Below are positions 53,451 to 64,000 of a stretch of DNA of 64,000 nucleotides, piece by piece (the first letter of the stretch is position 1; every line of letters begins with the position of its first letter). The notes under the pieces are model-generated. The model was not told where the DNA came from. It did no database searches and was given only the letters and a program-made list of their open reading frames with translations. A program made the position numbers and the translations under genes. This DNA comes from Lamellibrachia columna (Eukaryota; Annelida; Polychaeta; Sabellida; Siboglinidae), in NCBI GenBank assembly GCA_963662155.1, contig OY759267.1, positions 37,275,778 through 37,339,777 of the forward strand. Direction: 5' to 3'.

Positions 53451-54414
53451 ATTCAGACCTGAACAAGAAGAAGGTGTAATTCATCAAAACACGTTCAGTC
53501 ATGCAAAGAGAGTCAAGCGACACACTAAGTGGACAGGTGCATTAAAATTAGCACCGCATCTTCACAAGACGGACACCAATCAACAAATAGCCGCGCAGCG
53601 GCGGTCAATTAACGAATCCGTCACGCGCGGCTGATCTCGCCACGCGCGGGCGCACACGGAACGATACAGCGAGACAGCTGCCTGGGCAGTTGTAGTAGCA
53701 TGTCCATCGCTCCCCTTTCACGTCCGACAACGCCAAGGAGACTCCGAAGCTAGGCCGGGTAGCGGGCGACATCGTTGTCGAATTTAACGCCGGTAATTGG
53801 CGTCTCGCTCGAGCGGCTAATGCGAACTTTGTTGCTAAATTGGCTGAGTACGTCTGAACTTCGCAAATTAATAGGCACCGACCCATGGCGCGCGCTCCTA
53901 TCGATGCTAACAAGCCGGCAGATGACAAGGGTTGTAAACGACCAATGTCTATGCAAATGTATGTCCGATGGGGAGTGGGGATAGAATCAAAGGTTCTTGC
54001 ACATGAAGACGCATGTAGACGATGTGCCGTCTGTTGTGTTGGTTGGAGTTAAGTACTCCTTTGCGCCAGGTGTTCTTGTCAAGTGAAAAAGCTCAACAAT
54101 GTCATACTGGTCCAAGGGAGAATGTCACCAGTGTGTATGTAGAATTGAACTAACCTGGACCCCGTTCATGCAGGAAGTATTATGTGAGTGTGTCAAACTA
54201 ACAAACATTAACATATTACTTTTAGGATCCCTCGATTTGCCATTCACAACTGCGTTATGCACCCGCCACATATACGCATACTTACTCATAACATGGCTTC
54301 TTCGTGGATATTACACGAATTAGTTAAAGTTATAAGTAAGGTAGACAACAATTCAAGCCAAGCCAATATATATTTCACATTTGGTTGGCTATTTAAAGTT
54401 ACTCATCCACATTA
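53451..54414. other. No gene; CpG-rich stretch 53590-53900
   Basis: 53590-53900 has high CpG with GTCAATTAACGA and GCTAATGCG words. Candidate control region only. Confidence 0.35.
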
Positions 54415-54569
54415 GAATTACCTCAATGTGCATGGTTGTACTGGTGAATTACCTCAATGTGCATGGTTGTACTGGTGAATTACCTCAATGTGCATGGTTG
54501 TACTGGTGAATTACCTCAATGTGCATGGTTGTACTGGTGAATTACCTCAATGTGGATGGTTGTACTGGT
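54415..54569. repeat. 31-bp tandem repeat, 5 copies
   Basis: Five units starting GAATTACCTCAATGTGCATG; the last has one change (GTGGATG). Confidence 0.97.
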
Positions 54570-56234
54570 GAACCAGTTAACCTTAAAGTGTTCGTTTGCG
54601 GGCAGGTCTGACACCATTGACAATATCCAAGTCCAAAATACGCGTTTCTTTGTGTTAGACAACGTTTAGCTAGCGTAAGACACGTTGGAACCACGCTATA
54701 CTAAACTATGAAAGGCTCTATATACTGGTGATACATGATAAACGTGTCACTTGGGTAAACGTGGGGAGGTCCACATTGTAATGTTATCTTCATGATAAAA
54801 CATTTTGCTATAAGACACAAGTATGGAAACAATATGGGCTAGTTACTGCACGAACAGTGCATTTGGTGAGATGTTCATAGTAACAGTTAGTATACGCGCT
54901 CGGCAGATTTAAATTTTTTTAGAAATTCAAGTTAGCACACAGCGATAACAAATGTGTACTTCTAACATTATAATTTTGCCTGCCGCACGGCGGAAACCCG
55001 GGCGTTGTGAAAGCGCAAATAAGAACGCATTCCTAACAAAAGAAGACAGGAATAGCGGATGGTGATTCATATAGCAAACACAAATTAACAACGGTTTTGT
55101 AAAAGCGCTGTCAACGACGCTGTATGCTTGCAGCTATTGCAACTCAACGCAACTAACGTATTTGCTTTCTTTGCCAGACAAATATACCAACTCTATTTCT
55201 GAGAGGAACCTGTGAACAAAGGAGCTCCCTGTCTGCTGTTGAAACGATCTATAGAATGTAGGTTGCTATAACTACAATTATAAGGCATCGTGTGGTGCGC
55301 CTCCCGTTTGTATTGTTTTGTTTCTAGCTTCCTTCATTTTTAGGTTACACAGATCCCTGTGTGTGATTAAGTGTTATCAAAGAAAACCTACGCTAAAAGG
55401 TATTATGGAAATTTACACAGGTGGTAGCATATGTAATAGGCTTAAACTTAATCAACGCAGCAATGATCAAACAAACCCGCTCGCATGATGCATACACACC
55501 CCATATATAGATGTCCACCTGCTTAAGGGCGGCCGGTAACAACGCCATTGCACGGCGCCGTAAAAATAATCATTTTATTACACATACGTTCATCATTAGC
55601 GATTGTTCGCGGAGTGCTATTGTACTACCCGGCGTGTTGGTTCAGCCCCACACGCCGCGGGCTCGCTGAGAATAGCCCCGCCGATATGGGATGGCGGATT
55701 ATGGGTTGTGGGCGGGGAAGCGCCGTGAAAGACTTCCCACGGCGCTCGGGCCGGGAGAAGGAAAACAGAGCGTCGATACACGCTACTTTGGACGATCGCC
55801 CGCAGGGCTGCGGACAAAGGCGACGGCGTCTTATCTGTGGTCAGACACACCTGCGCAGAAATTCGAAACACTGGCCATCGACAACAATGGACACACCGCA
55901 GACAGTGCATGATGGCCCCCGCTCGCCGGCCCGGACGTGACCGTCTTAATGCTAGTAATCGAGCATCAAGATATGTGGATAACTATAAGAACAAAGTGCG
56001 TGATTTTTGTATTCCGTCGATGTCAGGACATTCTGTTCATAAGACACTATATATATTTGCAAACACGGCGCATTTCCTCCCGTAACGAAATGTTATGGTT
56101 ATCGGGGATCCAGACAGTTTAGGTTATTACAGTTATTATTTGCAGGATAAACTATGTATAACATGTGTATAGTCTACACGAGAACAATTTGAGGGACATG
56201 ATTCCTTAGTGCTTTATAAAGATTGTTAAAGATT
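54570..56234. other. No gene; CpG-rich stretch 55530-55960
   Basis: 55530-55960 is CpG-rich with open frames on both strands but no domain. Confidence 0.4.
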
Positions 56235-56390
56235 TGAGGAGATTGCCATCCAACAAAAAAGAACATATGGCAAGTGGACAAGGAAGCCATTGGCTTATCG
56301 AGAATCCAACGGTTATTCATCTATGTGTAAACGGCCCCTCTATAATATATTTGAAAATGTTGTTTTTTTATCTATTCACTAGCATTTACA
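56235..56390 (-). mobile_element. 5'-truncated LINE copy (minus strand)
   Basis: Reverse complement of the LINE 3' end: GATTGCCATCC, GGCAAGTGGACAAGGAAGCC, ATTGGCTTATCGAGA, CTATGTGTA, then weaker similarity to TCACTAGCATT. Older than the 36.5-kb copy, younger-looking than the 30.0-kb one. Confidence 0.85.
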
Positions 56391-57029
56391 TATTCGTTGA
56401 CTAACACGTGTGTGTTGGTCAGATGTAGTCCGCCTGCAGGCAACTCTGCGGAGGAGATAATTACTCGCATGTAATTGCATTCATTTTAACAGATAACTCT
56501 ATATTATTGTTCACAGAGCACGCGTCGACGGAGACCTAGCAGATTGCAGCCACTATCAGAATTCAGTGGCATATGCGCACCGGCGCTGATTAGATCTGAC
56601 TACAAGATACGAGGCAGTGTCGTGAATGGGGTAATATGCGAAGTCACATCTGTCGAGCGATAACCATCGGACGGATCTGTTACCCCTGACGTGTAGAGTC
56701 GAACGGGCATGCCGGTGCTATACTGTGATTACTGTCTTCGGTATCAAAAGGGGGTTGCGATCGACCGGCTGATGCATCTCGCCGCTCGGTTATTTATCAG
56801 ACAGCGTAGTTGGGTTGTCGGGAAATAAGCTCTCGGATTCCCTTTGTTAGTTACAATGCTAAACGTGCATGTTAAACAAGGTGCATGCAAGACACGACTT
56901 GAATGTATTTGTATTCCAGTGTATTTTTCTTTTTGTCTTTTCTTTTTGATGTGTGTTACATATCCCACTCTGATGCACTGGCATAGAGTGTTATAGATAT
57001 AGTGGGTTAGCGACATGTTACACTGCCTA
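56391..57029. other. No recognisable feature
   Basis: No coding or repeat signal. Confidence 0.45.
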
Positions 57030-57285
57030 TATATACCCCTGTGTGGGATCTTTTACTTCCCGCAGCATATAGGCACCAGGTAGAAGGGACCAACATATAG
57101 GCACCAGGTAGAAGGGACCAACATATAGGCACCAGGTAGAAGGGACCAACAGCTTTTAGTGTCTCTTCCGCAAGCCACAGGCAATGTAGGGTGACTGAAA
57201 TGACCTGTATCGGCTTCGAGACAGCAGCAGGTGGACTCGAACAGTCCGGCTCTCTAAGCGCCGAGCCACTGCGCCCCCATAAATT
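57030..57285 (-). mobile_element. tRNA-derived SINE, most complete copy
   Basis: On the minus strand the head GGGGGCGCAGTGGCTCGGCG then CTTAGAGAGCCGGA resembles a tRNA A-box half, and TGTTCGAGTCCACC a B box (GGTTCGANTCC type). The body continues through CATTGCCTGTGGCTTGCGGA to the conserved core GGTCCCTTCTACCTGGTGCC. Polymerase III transcription and mobilisation by a partner LINE are inferred from family knowledge. The core has been amplified to three 28-bp units (57066-57149). Confidence 0.78.
57066..57149. repeat. 28-bp tandem repeat of SINE core, 3 copies
   Basis: CATATAGGCACCAGGTAGAA-containing unit, three identical copies. Confidence 0.96.
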
Positions 57286-57404
57286 ATGTTTGTATGATGT
57301 GGTTCTTAATAAATCGAGTCATACCTTTGTCTGAGCCAAAGTAAAACAAGAAGATATATACTATTTCAAGTGCCACGATACCTGCCCAGTGATAGTGTCC
57401 TGCA

Positions 57405-57665
57405 CGTGCCGGGCTTTGGGCCCAAGCCCAGCCCGCAGCCCAGGGACCGGGCCTCTACAAAATTTCTCGGGCCGGGATGGACCTGGTTCTACATTTTGCG
57501 GGCACACATTGGGCATGGGTCGGGTCTGGGCCTAGTGTGAACGGGCCGGGCCTGGGCCTACATTCTAGTTTGCGGGCCTGGCCGAGCTGGGCTTGACGAA
57601 TGTTTGCGGGTCTGGTCTGGGCCTGGATTCTAACTGCTAATTGCGGGCCGCGGGCTTGGGCTCAA
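57405..57665. repeat. GGGCC-rich degenerate repeat
   Basis: GGGCCGGGCCTGGGCCTA-like words recur irregularly over about 260 bp, separated by short AT-containing stretches such as TCTACATTTTGCGGGC. Strong G-run density on the plus strand; quadruplex-forming potential is plausible. Confidence 0.75.
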
Positions 57666-57755
57666 ATCACAGGCCCGTGCAGAGCACTCACTGCCCAGTA
57701 CACGATTTTATCATATCTTCCTTTTTGAAATGTAAAACACAACGGCTAAATTTGC

Positions 57756-57763
57756 CACACACA

Positions 57764-57810
<47 letters not shown>

Positions 57811-57813
57811 GCG

Positions 57814-57880
<67 letters not shown>
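57756..57880. repeat. (ACGC)n then (CA)n microsatellite
   Basis: About 50 bp ACGC and 55 bp CA repeat. Confidence 0.97.
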
Positions 57881-57885
<5 letters not shown>

Positions 57886-58589
57886 ACGATTTCACGAAGG
57901 AAGATTCGAGAAGCTCAAAGCAATAATGTAGCAAATTATGAAGCGTCCGGGTAAACAAATGACATTCAACACATGAATCGAGTAAATTGTCTCGCAAATA
58001 GAATTCGCGAGACAAAACTATCAAGTTGTCAGCGACGCTTTGATCGGGTCCTCTACTCGCGTGTACTTCGCGCTAATTACACGTCGTTGTATCGAGGCAG
58101 TCGTCAGCGCCTGGCGCTTTCCATCTGCTCCCAGCGCCCGGTCCTCTCCCATTCCCCGCCCCGGGCGCCCGCGCTCCCCCGGTCCGACGGTCGGGTGATC
58201 AGGGATCGTTGTAGTTGCCCGTCGCGGCGTGTAATTTAATTGTTTGCGCGCGACGTGTAATTGGACGTTGTGCTGACACGTATTGGGCTCACGTTCCACT
58301 ACACTGACGACGTAGGCATTTACATTAGAGAGTTTTTGCAAGCGCCCCTATCTCAACTCCCTTCCGCACCCCGATCTCGCTGCGCGTGCCGCGTCGCCGC
58401 TTCTTGTGTTTACTCAGTCGAGATCATGTAGATCGCTTAGGGAATCACCGATCAGACAGGCTCAGTCGGTAAATAGATTCCCTATCCATGTTACGTGTTG
58501 AATTGAAGTCAATAATTCGACAACATTGTGCATACACCTGTTTTTGTCTGATTATAATAGCTGCCCCTTTTTAGTTTCAATAGGGCTTA
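57881..58589. other. No gene; CpG-rich island 58050-58430
   Basis: CpG-dense, with GTAATTTAATTGTTTG and TGTGTTTACTC (forkhead-like) words. Candidate control element only. Confidence 0.4.
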
Positions 58590-58879
58590 AACCCGCCATA
58601 CACATACCGATTCTTCAGCTGCAACTACTTTTTCAGTTGGCAACTCAAATGTGGTCGTTATATGTATGTTCTCCACAAACAGTTGGCAACACTTTTTGTT
58701 GACACCTGGCACGTGAAAAATCGGTCGGCCGACCGATTTTTAGATGCCAGATTTCCACAATAAATGTTGCCAACTGTTGGTGGAGAACATATATACATAA
58801 CGACCACATTTGAGTTGCCAACTGAAAAAAGGTTGCCAATATGTTGACAACTGAAGAATGGGTATGTGCATGGTGGGTT
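58590..58879. mobile_element. 290-bp near-palindromic MITE
   Basis: The whole element is an inverted repeat: AACCCGCCATACACATACC at the left end matches the reverse of GGTATGTGCATGGTGGGTT at the right. The interior arms (TTCAGTTGGCAACTCAAATG, GTTCTCCAC, GTTGGCAAC) pair along their length. The centre, 58716-58741, is a perfect 26-bp palindrome (arms AAAAATCGGTCGG). It has no coding capacity. Flanks read CTTA and CTAT, so a 3-bp TTA/CTA-type target duplication is possible, as in PIF/Harbinger elements, but is imperfect. Confidence 0.85.
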
Positions 58880-60790
58880 CTATGCGTCGGAAACTGCGAG
58901 TTTTAAGTGTTGTCGTAAGAAAAATACAAAGAAGCTATCTCAGCCAGACGTCACATTGTAAATCAATCCTATGACACCAACTAGACAAAATATCTAGCTG
59001 ACATGGACTGCTTGTGCAGGAAACGTAACAGCGTGACCATTCGCAAGTGTATATAATACGTATGTTACTCTTTTAGATTCTACCGGCGATCCGAGGAGAT
59101 CGGGTTAGGTTGGCGCGTTATGCAGACACTCTCACACTGGTTCACGAGTTCCCACTTCCCGCACCGATCGTGCAGGTGATCGGGATCGGGAAGGGAGTCG
59201 AGATCGCTGCGCCTGCAACTCCCTATTACGAATCTAGGGCATATAGCATTAGCAGATCTATGGCATTTCGGCAAACCCAAATCAAATATTTTCTATATAT
59301 CGCGTCATTAATGCTGTATAATTACTGCAGTTGACACATGACGTCAAACAACCGACGATAAAGCTCGTATACACAGTTTAAACAACGTCGCAGGTTAAAG
59401 TATCCACGTATTCGGGCAGCGTCACGTTGGTCACCCGTGAAAACAACAAATTAATTACTATTTTAACACAGAACGGATAAACGTTTAAACGATTGCAGTA
59501 CACGTTGGTCGTAGCACGAATGTATTGTATAATATTATATGTACATCCATTGCAAACCCGACCCAAAAGCACATTATTAGTCAAATTGTCCTAAGAAATA
59601 TAATGACACTTAATAATCTAGCACAACATCATGCACTATGTTGTGAGTTTGTCCAGGTGTTCTCTAATGGTGCGTCGCAAGTGCCAGCACCAAGAACCGT
59701 TCGCATATTCCCTGTAAGCAGCCACGCGTGACGACGCGCGACATATGTCTCTTTTATGCCGGTTCGTTGGTGTGCATGCACCGCTGCCAAGTTATTTCAA
59801 AACATGCCTACACCTGACGCACATTCGACGGTTGACTTCGCCCGAGGACAACCAAGCATATCAGCACGCAGGTCGCGAAAGGCAAGCGCTCGCGGCTTCA
59901 ACTATATACCTCGGCGTATAGTTGTACGGTGGCACGCGCGAACCTTATCGCGACATTGTCTTTCGCCGACAGAACCTCTCGCCGTAACAATTTCGCATTC
60001 AGCCGGCGGCGAGGCGCGCGGGCGGCCGCGTAAACGACCGATCGAATGGCTCTATTTGCATAGTTTACGCGCGATATGCGTTGTTGATTCAGACGCGGTT
60101 GGACAAGTGCGGCGATTCAGCCGACCGTGTCTCGCCGCCAGATGGACTGGGTTCTAGTCCGGCACACGATTTGCTTCGCTGCTCGTAATTGTCAACAAAA
60201 CGAAACATTTGTTTTACAAGGCTTAATAACAAAGTTGGACCATTATTCAGTTTCGAAGAAAACGTGCGATTGTGCCATAATGTGTTTTAAAGTAGTTTGA
60301 CCTCGAGTCATATGAAATTAATGTGAAGCCAACATGGACGCTATATATAGTCATACATTATATAAAATGTTTTATAATAATAATAACTATAATTTTTCAT
60401 CATTATTTCGCAAATGTCTTTGAAAAGGGTCGGTTAGTAACAACATTAATGATTTTTGACAAAGAAATTGCAGACTTCTCCTTCTAGTGAAATTATATGA
60501 ACACGTCTCAGTGCTACTAAATTATATACACTCGCGAACGAAAATGTTACCTATGATGGTAGCGAAGTATTAGCACTTTGTGTAACGTTCTTCAAACAAA
60601 CCATGTCAATAGACACCTTTTCGCAGATCACAATGACTCACTATAGAGTTCCACTTCATGTTATTGTAGGGCGATGCATATTGTATACCCAACTGCCACA
60701 ACCAATGTGACGGTAGCGGTCGTAGGATACTTCTATATCTCCCACCTTCGCCATCAATGTCACTGTTGTCATCAAAAGCGGGACGCTATA
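58880..60790. other. No gene; CpG-rich stretch 59700-60180
   Basis: 59700-60180 is CpG-rich with a 133-residue open frame lacking any recognisable domain. Nothing supported elsewhere. Confidence 0.4.
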
Positions 60791-61110
60791 GCAGAGAGGA
60801 CGCAGAGATGACGCAGAGAGGACGCAGAGAGGACGCAGAGAGGACGCAGAGAGGACGCAGAGAGGACGCAGAGAGGACGCAGAGAGGACGCAGAGAGGAC
60901 GCAGAGAGGACGCAGAGAGGACGCAGAGAGGACGCAGAGAGGACGCAGAGAGGACGCAGAGAGGACGCAGAGAGGACGCAGAGAGGACGCAGAGAGGACG
61001 CAGAGAGGACGCAGAGAGGACGCAGAGAGGACGCAGAGAGGACGCAGAGAGGACGCAGAGAGGACGCAGAGAGGACGCAGAGAGGACGCAGAGAGGACGC
61101 AGAGAGGACG
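60791..61110. repeat. 11-bp minisatellite, GAGGACGCAGA, ~29 copies
   Basis: Nearly perfect 11-bp array; the only changes are at the ends (GAGATGACGCA at the start, GACGGAG at the end). Both strands are open throughout and encode 11-residue peptide repeats; not a gene. Confidence 0.97.
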
Positions 61111-61676
61111 GAGTTCGAAGTTTGCGATGTCCAACTTCTCACCGCTGTATAAGTGAGTACGTGACTACACACAATGGTAGAGTTATGTGAAGAACAGCTT
61201 TCGCGTATGAATCACTGCGTGGTTGAATGCTTCGCAGAACAGTATATTTGCTTTTGAAATTAACAGGTCCATGCAATGAAGTGATGTATATTTTCCTTCA
61301 CAACTTATCATTCCGTCAACGACATTCAGTATTTATATTTTCTACACGCGCCCACGCTGCCTTCAGATTCCCCACGCGTGCTGCTGCCTCTCGGCCGACA
61401 GTGCCCGCAGATCGAGTCGTGGACGCAACGCTCGGCCCGGACTCGTCGGACAGGACGTCGCCGCCGGCCACGGAGTGCTGCACGTCGAATGATAGCCCCG
61501 CGAATGGGTCGTTTCGTCGGCATTGTTCTCCGCCCCGGGGTTAGAAGTCAGGTGCAGCGCCAGCCAAGTGGGCAGTAACGCCCCTTGCTACGGATGCATG
61601 CGTTCAGGCAGATGTTTTTTTTGTATGATTGCTTTATGTGGATACCTCACAGCACGGGTGTTGTCTCTTGTGTAAG
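61111..61676. other. No gene; CpG-rich stretch 61340-61570
   Basis: Open frames on both strands without domains. Confidence 0.45.
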
Positions 61677-61820
61677 TGCACGACAGGTTGCACATTTTGT
61701 GTGGCGTCTTTAACGCTGGCAGAGACGGTCAGGTAGAATGGACCTCCTTCGCGTTTAGTGTCTCACCTGACGGACACCTACATCCTGCTTCCATTTAATG
61801 CCAGGTGCTAGACTAGTCGG
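61677..61820 (+). mobile_element. SINE body fragment
   Basis: Homologous to 14041-14185 over about 140 bp, including ACGACAGGTTGCACATT, GGTCAGGTAGAATGGACC, TTTAGTGTCTC, ATGCCAGGTGCT and CTAGTCGG. The tRNA-like head is absent, cut at the boundary with the inverted-repeat composite that starts at 61823. Confidence 0.65.
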
Positions 61821-61934
61821 CAATTAAAATGCACCACAGTGTTAGGAAACGTCTTGATATAGTAGGCCACCGACGTCGAACCTGAGGCAGTTCCAAGCGC
61901 CATACTACAGATTATACATCGTGATCCCCACAAC

Positions 61935-62042
61935 AGTCTCGTCTATAGTCTCGTCCATAGCAGTCTCGTCTAAAGTCTCGTCCATAGCAGTCTCGTCTAA
62001 AGTCTCGTCCATAGCAGTCTCGTCTTTAGTCTCGTCCATAGC
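61935..62042. repeat. 27-bp tandem repeat, 4 copies
   Basis: Unit starting AGTCTCGTCTAAAGTCTCGT; itself two related half-units. Period 27 makes a minus-strand nine-residue peptide repeat (DETAMDETL), which is not considered a gene. Confidence 0.96.
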
Positions 62043-62281
62043 AGGCGACAGTGTTTCAATTACTGAAAAGAATGTTCCTGTTTTAGTGGGATCGACGTAG
62101 AACAAATCCAGCAAGCATGTGATTAAAATAGACGTGAAAGATCAGTAATTTAAAATTGGTATTTTATGCGATATTTCTGTCGGTCATGATTTAGCGATCA
62201 TGAGTTCTTTCACCAAATGAAGTCTTTCCGTGTAACATCCGGGCGATCGAGAGTCAGTGGTTCTTTAGCTAAATATCGATT

Positions 62282-62680
62282 GGTCGATCGGTCGATCGGT
62301 CGATCGGTCGATCGGTCGATCGGTCGGTCGATCGGTCGATCGGTCGGTCGGTCGGTCGGTCGGTCGGTCGGTCGGTCGGTCGGTCGGTCGGTCGGTCGGT
62401 CGGTCGGTCGGTCGGTCGGTCGGTCGGTCGGTCGGTCGGTCGGTCGGTCGGTCGGTCGGTCGGTCGGTCGGTCGGTCGGTCGGTCGGTCGGTCGGTCGGT
62501 CGGTCGGTCGGTCGGTCGGTCGGTCGGTCGGTCGGTCGGTCGGTCGGTCGGTCGGTCGGTCGGTCGGTCGGTCGGTCGGTCGGTCGGTCGGTCGGTCGGT
62601 CGGTCGGTCGGTCGGTCGGTCGGTCGGTCGGTCGGTCGGTCGGTCGGTCGGTCGGTCGGTCGATCGGTCCATCGGTCGAT
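62282..62680. repeat. (GGTC)n array, ~100 units
   Basis: About 400 bp. The left edge alternates GGTC and GATC units, the middle is a pure run of about 320 bp, and the right edge again has GATC/CATC variants. Both strands are open in some frames; not coding. Confidence 0.98.
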
Positions 62681-62732
62681 TGTTACGTGAAACTATATCA
62701 AGACGTTTTCTAACACTGTGGTGCATTTTAAT

Positions 62733-64000
62733 GTTGTAGACAACGTAAGACAAAAGAACAGACAATGTAACAAGAAACGTTACATGTTTTAGCGCAGTTA
62801 CAGGGCCTATAAGTGTTCATTGTAAAGTCCGCCCAGATGACAATGCCTACAAGTCAGTCATCTCGATGTAGCATGCTGGCACATGCCTTGTACAAATCTC
62901 CCACGAAATTCACAACACAACCGACACAGCCGCACACGCGGCCACTAATTAAACGCAGACGCTTTAACTGTTGCAATTAATTAGTCAGTAATTACTCAAT
63001 CATATCACATTAGCAGCGGCAAGACGAACACAGTCACATACAGAACAACCGCCATTTTTGGCCGCGGTGTCGACCCGTGTTGCACACCTGATACGGCTGT
63101 CATATTGTTCTTGCCCGCGTCTAATTGTGCACGCCGGCCAGTAATTGTACATTAATATATTGTTTGCAATCTGCCGCCGATGTTCACACAGTTGATGCCA
63201 TTTATGGCGATGTCGCGGTGGCAATTGTCTCGTCTCCACGACCAATGGCTGGGCAAACTCGCAAGGGAAGGACAATGCTGGGCACATATCGAGTTACGTG
63301 CGACGGTATGATGGGCAGAGGACATTGTGACACTGGTTGTGCGTCACTGGTCATTATGGAATATGAATATATGTGCTGGTTTGTCGGCGGTACTTTGTAG
63401 ACGGATTGATAATGATTTTTCGCCGGTGTGTGTTGATAAAACCAATTACAAGTGGTATTGTTGAGCGTATGACTAGACACACAAGGTCAACATTTGTTCC
63501 TGCCCAGACAACATCTTAAACATGAAATTACTAGCTGCATGATCACTGCTACTGAAACAAAGACGAACCAGTGTCAAGATTCATCTTTTGGACCCATAAA
63601 GAACACCATACGCCCAACTGATATGTGAAAAACCTTGATGTTAAAGAGGCTGACATTCCACCCCTATATAGCGAACAACCGATTTTTATGGACGCGGCGT
63701 GTCATTGCATCGACTCCGGCCCACCAGTGATGATGGTGATGAAATATGAATATGAATATATGTGAAATATGAAATCCCTTTAGAATAGGGATAACCATGC
63801 AAGTGAACGAGTGAACATATTTTATTTTGTTTAAAATAGAAAAAAAATTACACTGATGCTCTGCCACCTTTGGTCCATTTATAAAATATATATATACGTA
63901 TATTGGTAATTGCAAGCCATGTTTGATCTGACAAGTCTCACTACAATTACCCGACGTATTCGTCAGCTCCCTGCATGGTAACTTACAGTTGTTTACGCGT
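62733..64000. other. No gene; TAATTA-rich CpG region 62940-63260
   Basis: 62945-62998 holds CTAATTAAACG, CAATTAATTAGTC and GTAATTACTC within 55 bp, homeodomain-type core sites, followed by CpG-rich sequence. Candidate enhancer only. 63260 to the end shows nothing. Confidence 0.35.

Larger units (their letters stand above)
61823..62732. mobile_element. Composite flanked by 41-bp inverted repeats
   Basis: 61823-61863 and 62692-62732 are inverted repeats with one mismatch in 41 (left arm starts ATTAAAATGCACCACAGTGT). Between them are a 27-bp array, unique sequence with TCATGATTTAGCGATCATGA (a palindrome-like word), and the GGTC array. No transposase. A foldback-type non-autonomous element is the simplest reading; a local inverted duplication is the alternative. 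Confidence 0.7.

Noticed and set aside
59756..60157. 133-residue plus-strand frame, basic and Arg-rich
   Set aside because: CpG-rich sequence with no recognisable domain and no splice or start evidence.
60757..61152. Arg/Glu-rich 131-residue frame that looks like a charged repeat protein
   Set aside because: 11-bp minisatellite translated with period 33; the reverse strand is equally open.
62217..62690. GRSV-repeat protein of 157 residues
   Set aside because: Pure GGTC tetranucleotide array; stop-free by composition.

Overview
The window is nuclear DNA from an animal. The evidence is one intron-containing Snail-family zinc-finger gene, a nuclear-type tRNA-Asp gene, non-LTR retrotransposons, tRNA-derived SINEs, and very abundant (TA)n, (CATA)n, (ACGC)n and (CA)n arrays. 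The base composition, frequent CpG and repeat content suit a marine invertebrate. I cannot name the phylum from the sequence. There is no bacterial-type operon, CRISPR array or phage.

The one confident host protein gene is a Snail transcription factor on the minus strand. Exon 1 (30350-30527) encodes the SNAG repressor motif. A 5.1-kb intron (25229-30349) holds two large blocks of TA/CATA arrays and an old LINE tail. Exon 2 (24024-25228) encodes the acidic/serine-rich linker and all five zinc fingers. The splice joins in frame to 460 residues. A GC-rich promoter-like region with a CCAAT box and a Snail-type E-box lies just upstream (30528-31150). Most of the remaining sequence is gene desert, which is where distal control elements of such a developmental gene would be expected; several CpG- and TAATTA-rich islands are noted as candidates only.

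Mobile elements, left to right: the terminal exon of an integrase-core protein (145-916); a Tigger/pogo-like DDE remnant (1384-1611); a CR1/L2-like LINE with an intact-looking endonuclease but an internally deleted reverse transcriptase (10491-12990); three further 3' ends of that LINE (30021-30170, 36535-36804, 56235-56390); a second, unrelated LINE tail (53145-53450); at least five copies of a tRNA-derived SINE family; a 290-bp near-palindromic MITE (58590-58879); and a composite flanked by 41-bp inverted repeats around a ~400-bp GGTC array (61823-62732).

Satellites and duplications: more than twenty tandem arrays, including ten apparently identical 49-bp units, about 26 copies of a 44-bp unit, eight 26-bp units and 29 copies of an 11-bp unit. 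Two direct segmental duplications (about 364 and 550 bp) abut TA arrays. At four loci unique sequence is itself duplicated with (TA)n/(CATA)n as the spacer, which suggests these arrays act as recombination or slippage foci here. I found no clearly new biochemical system. The strongest unusual observations are this 'unit plus TA spacer' architecture, the GGTC foldback composite, and CTCF-like motifs in the desert.
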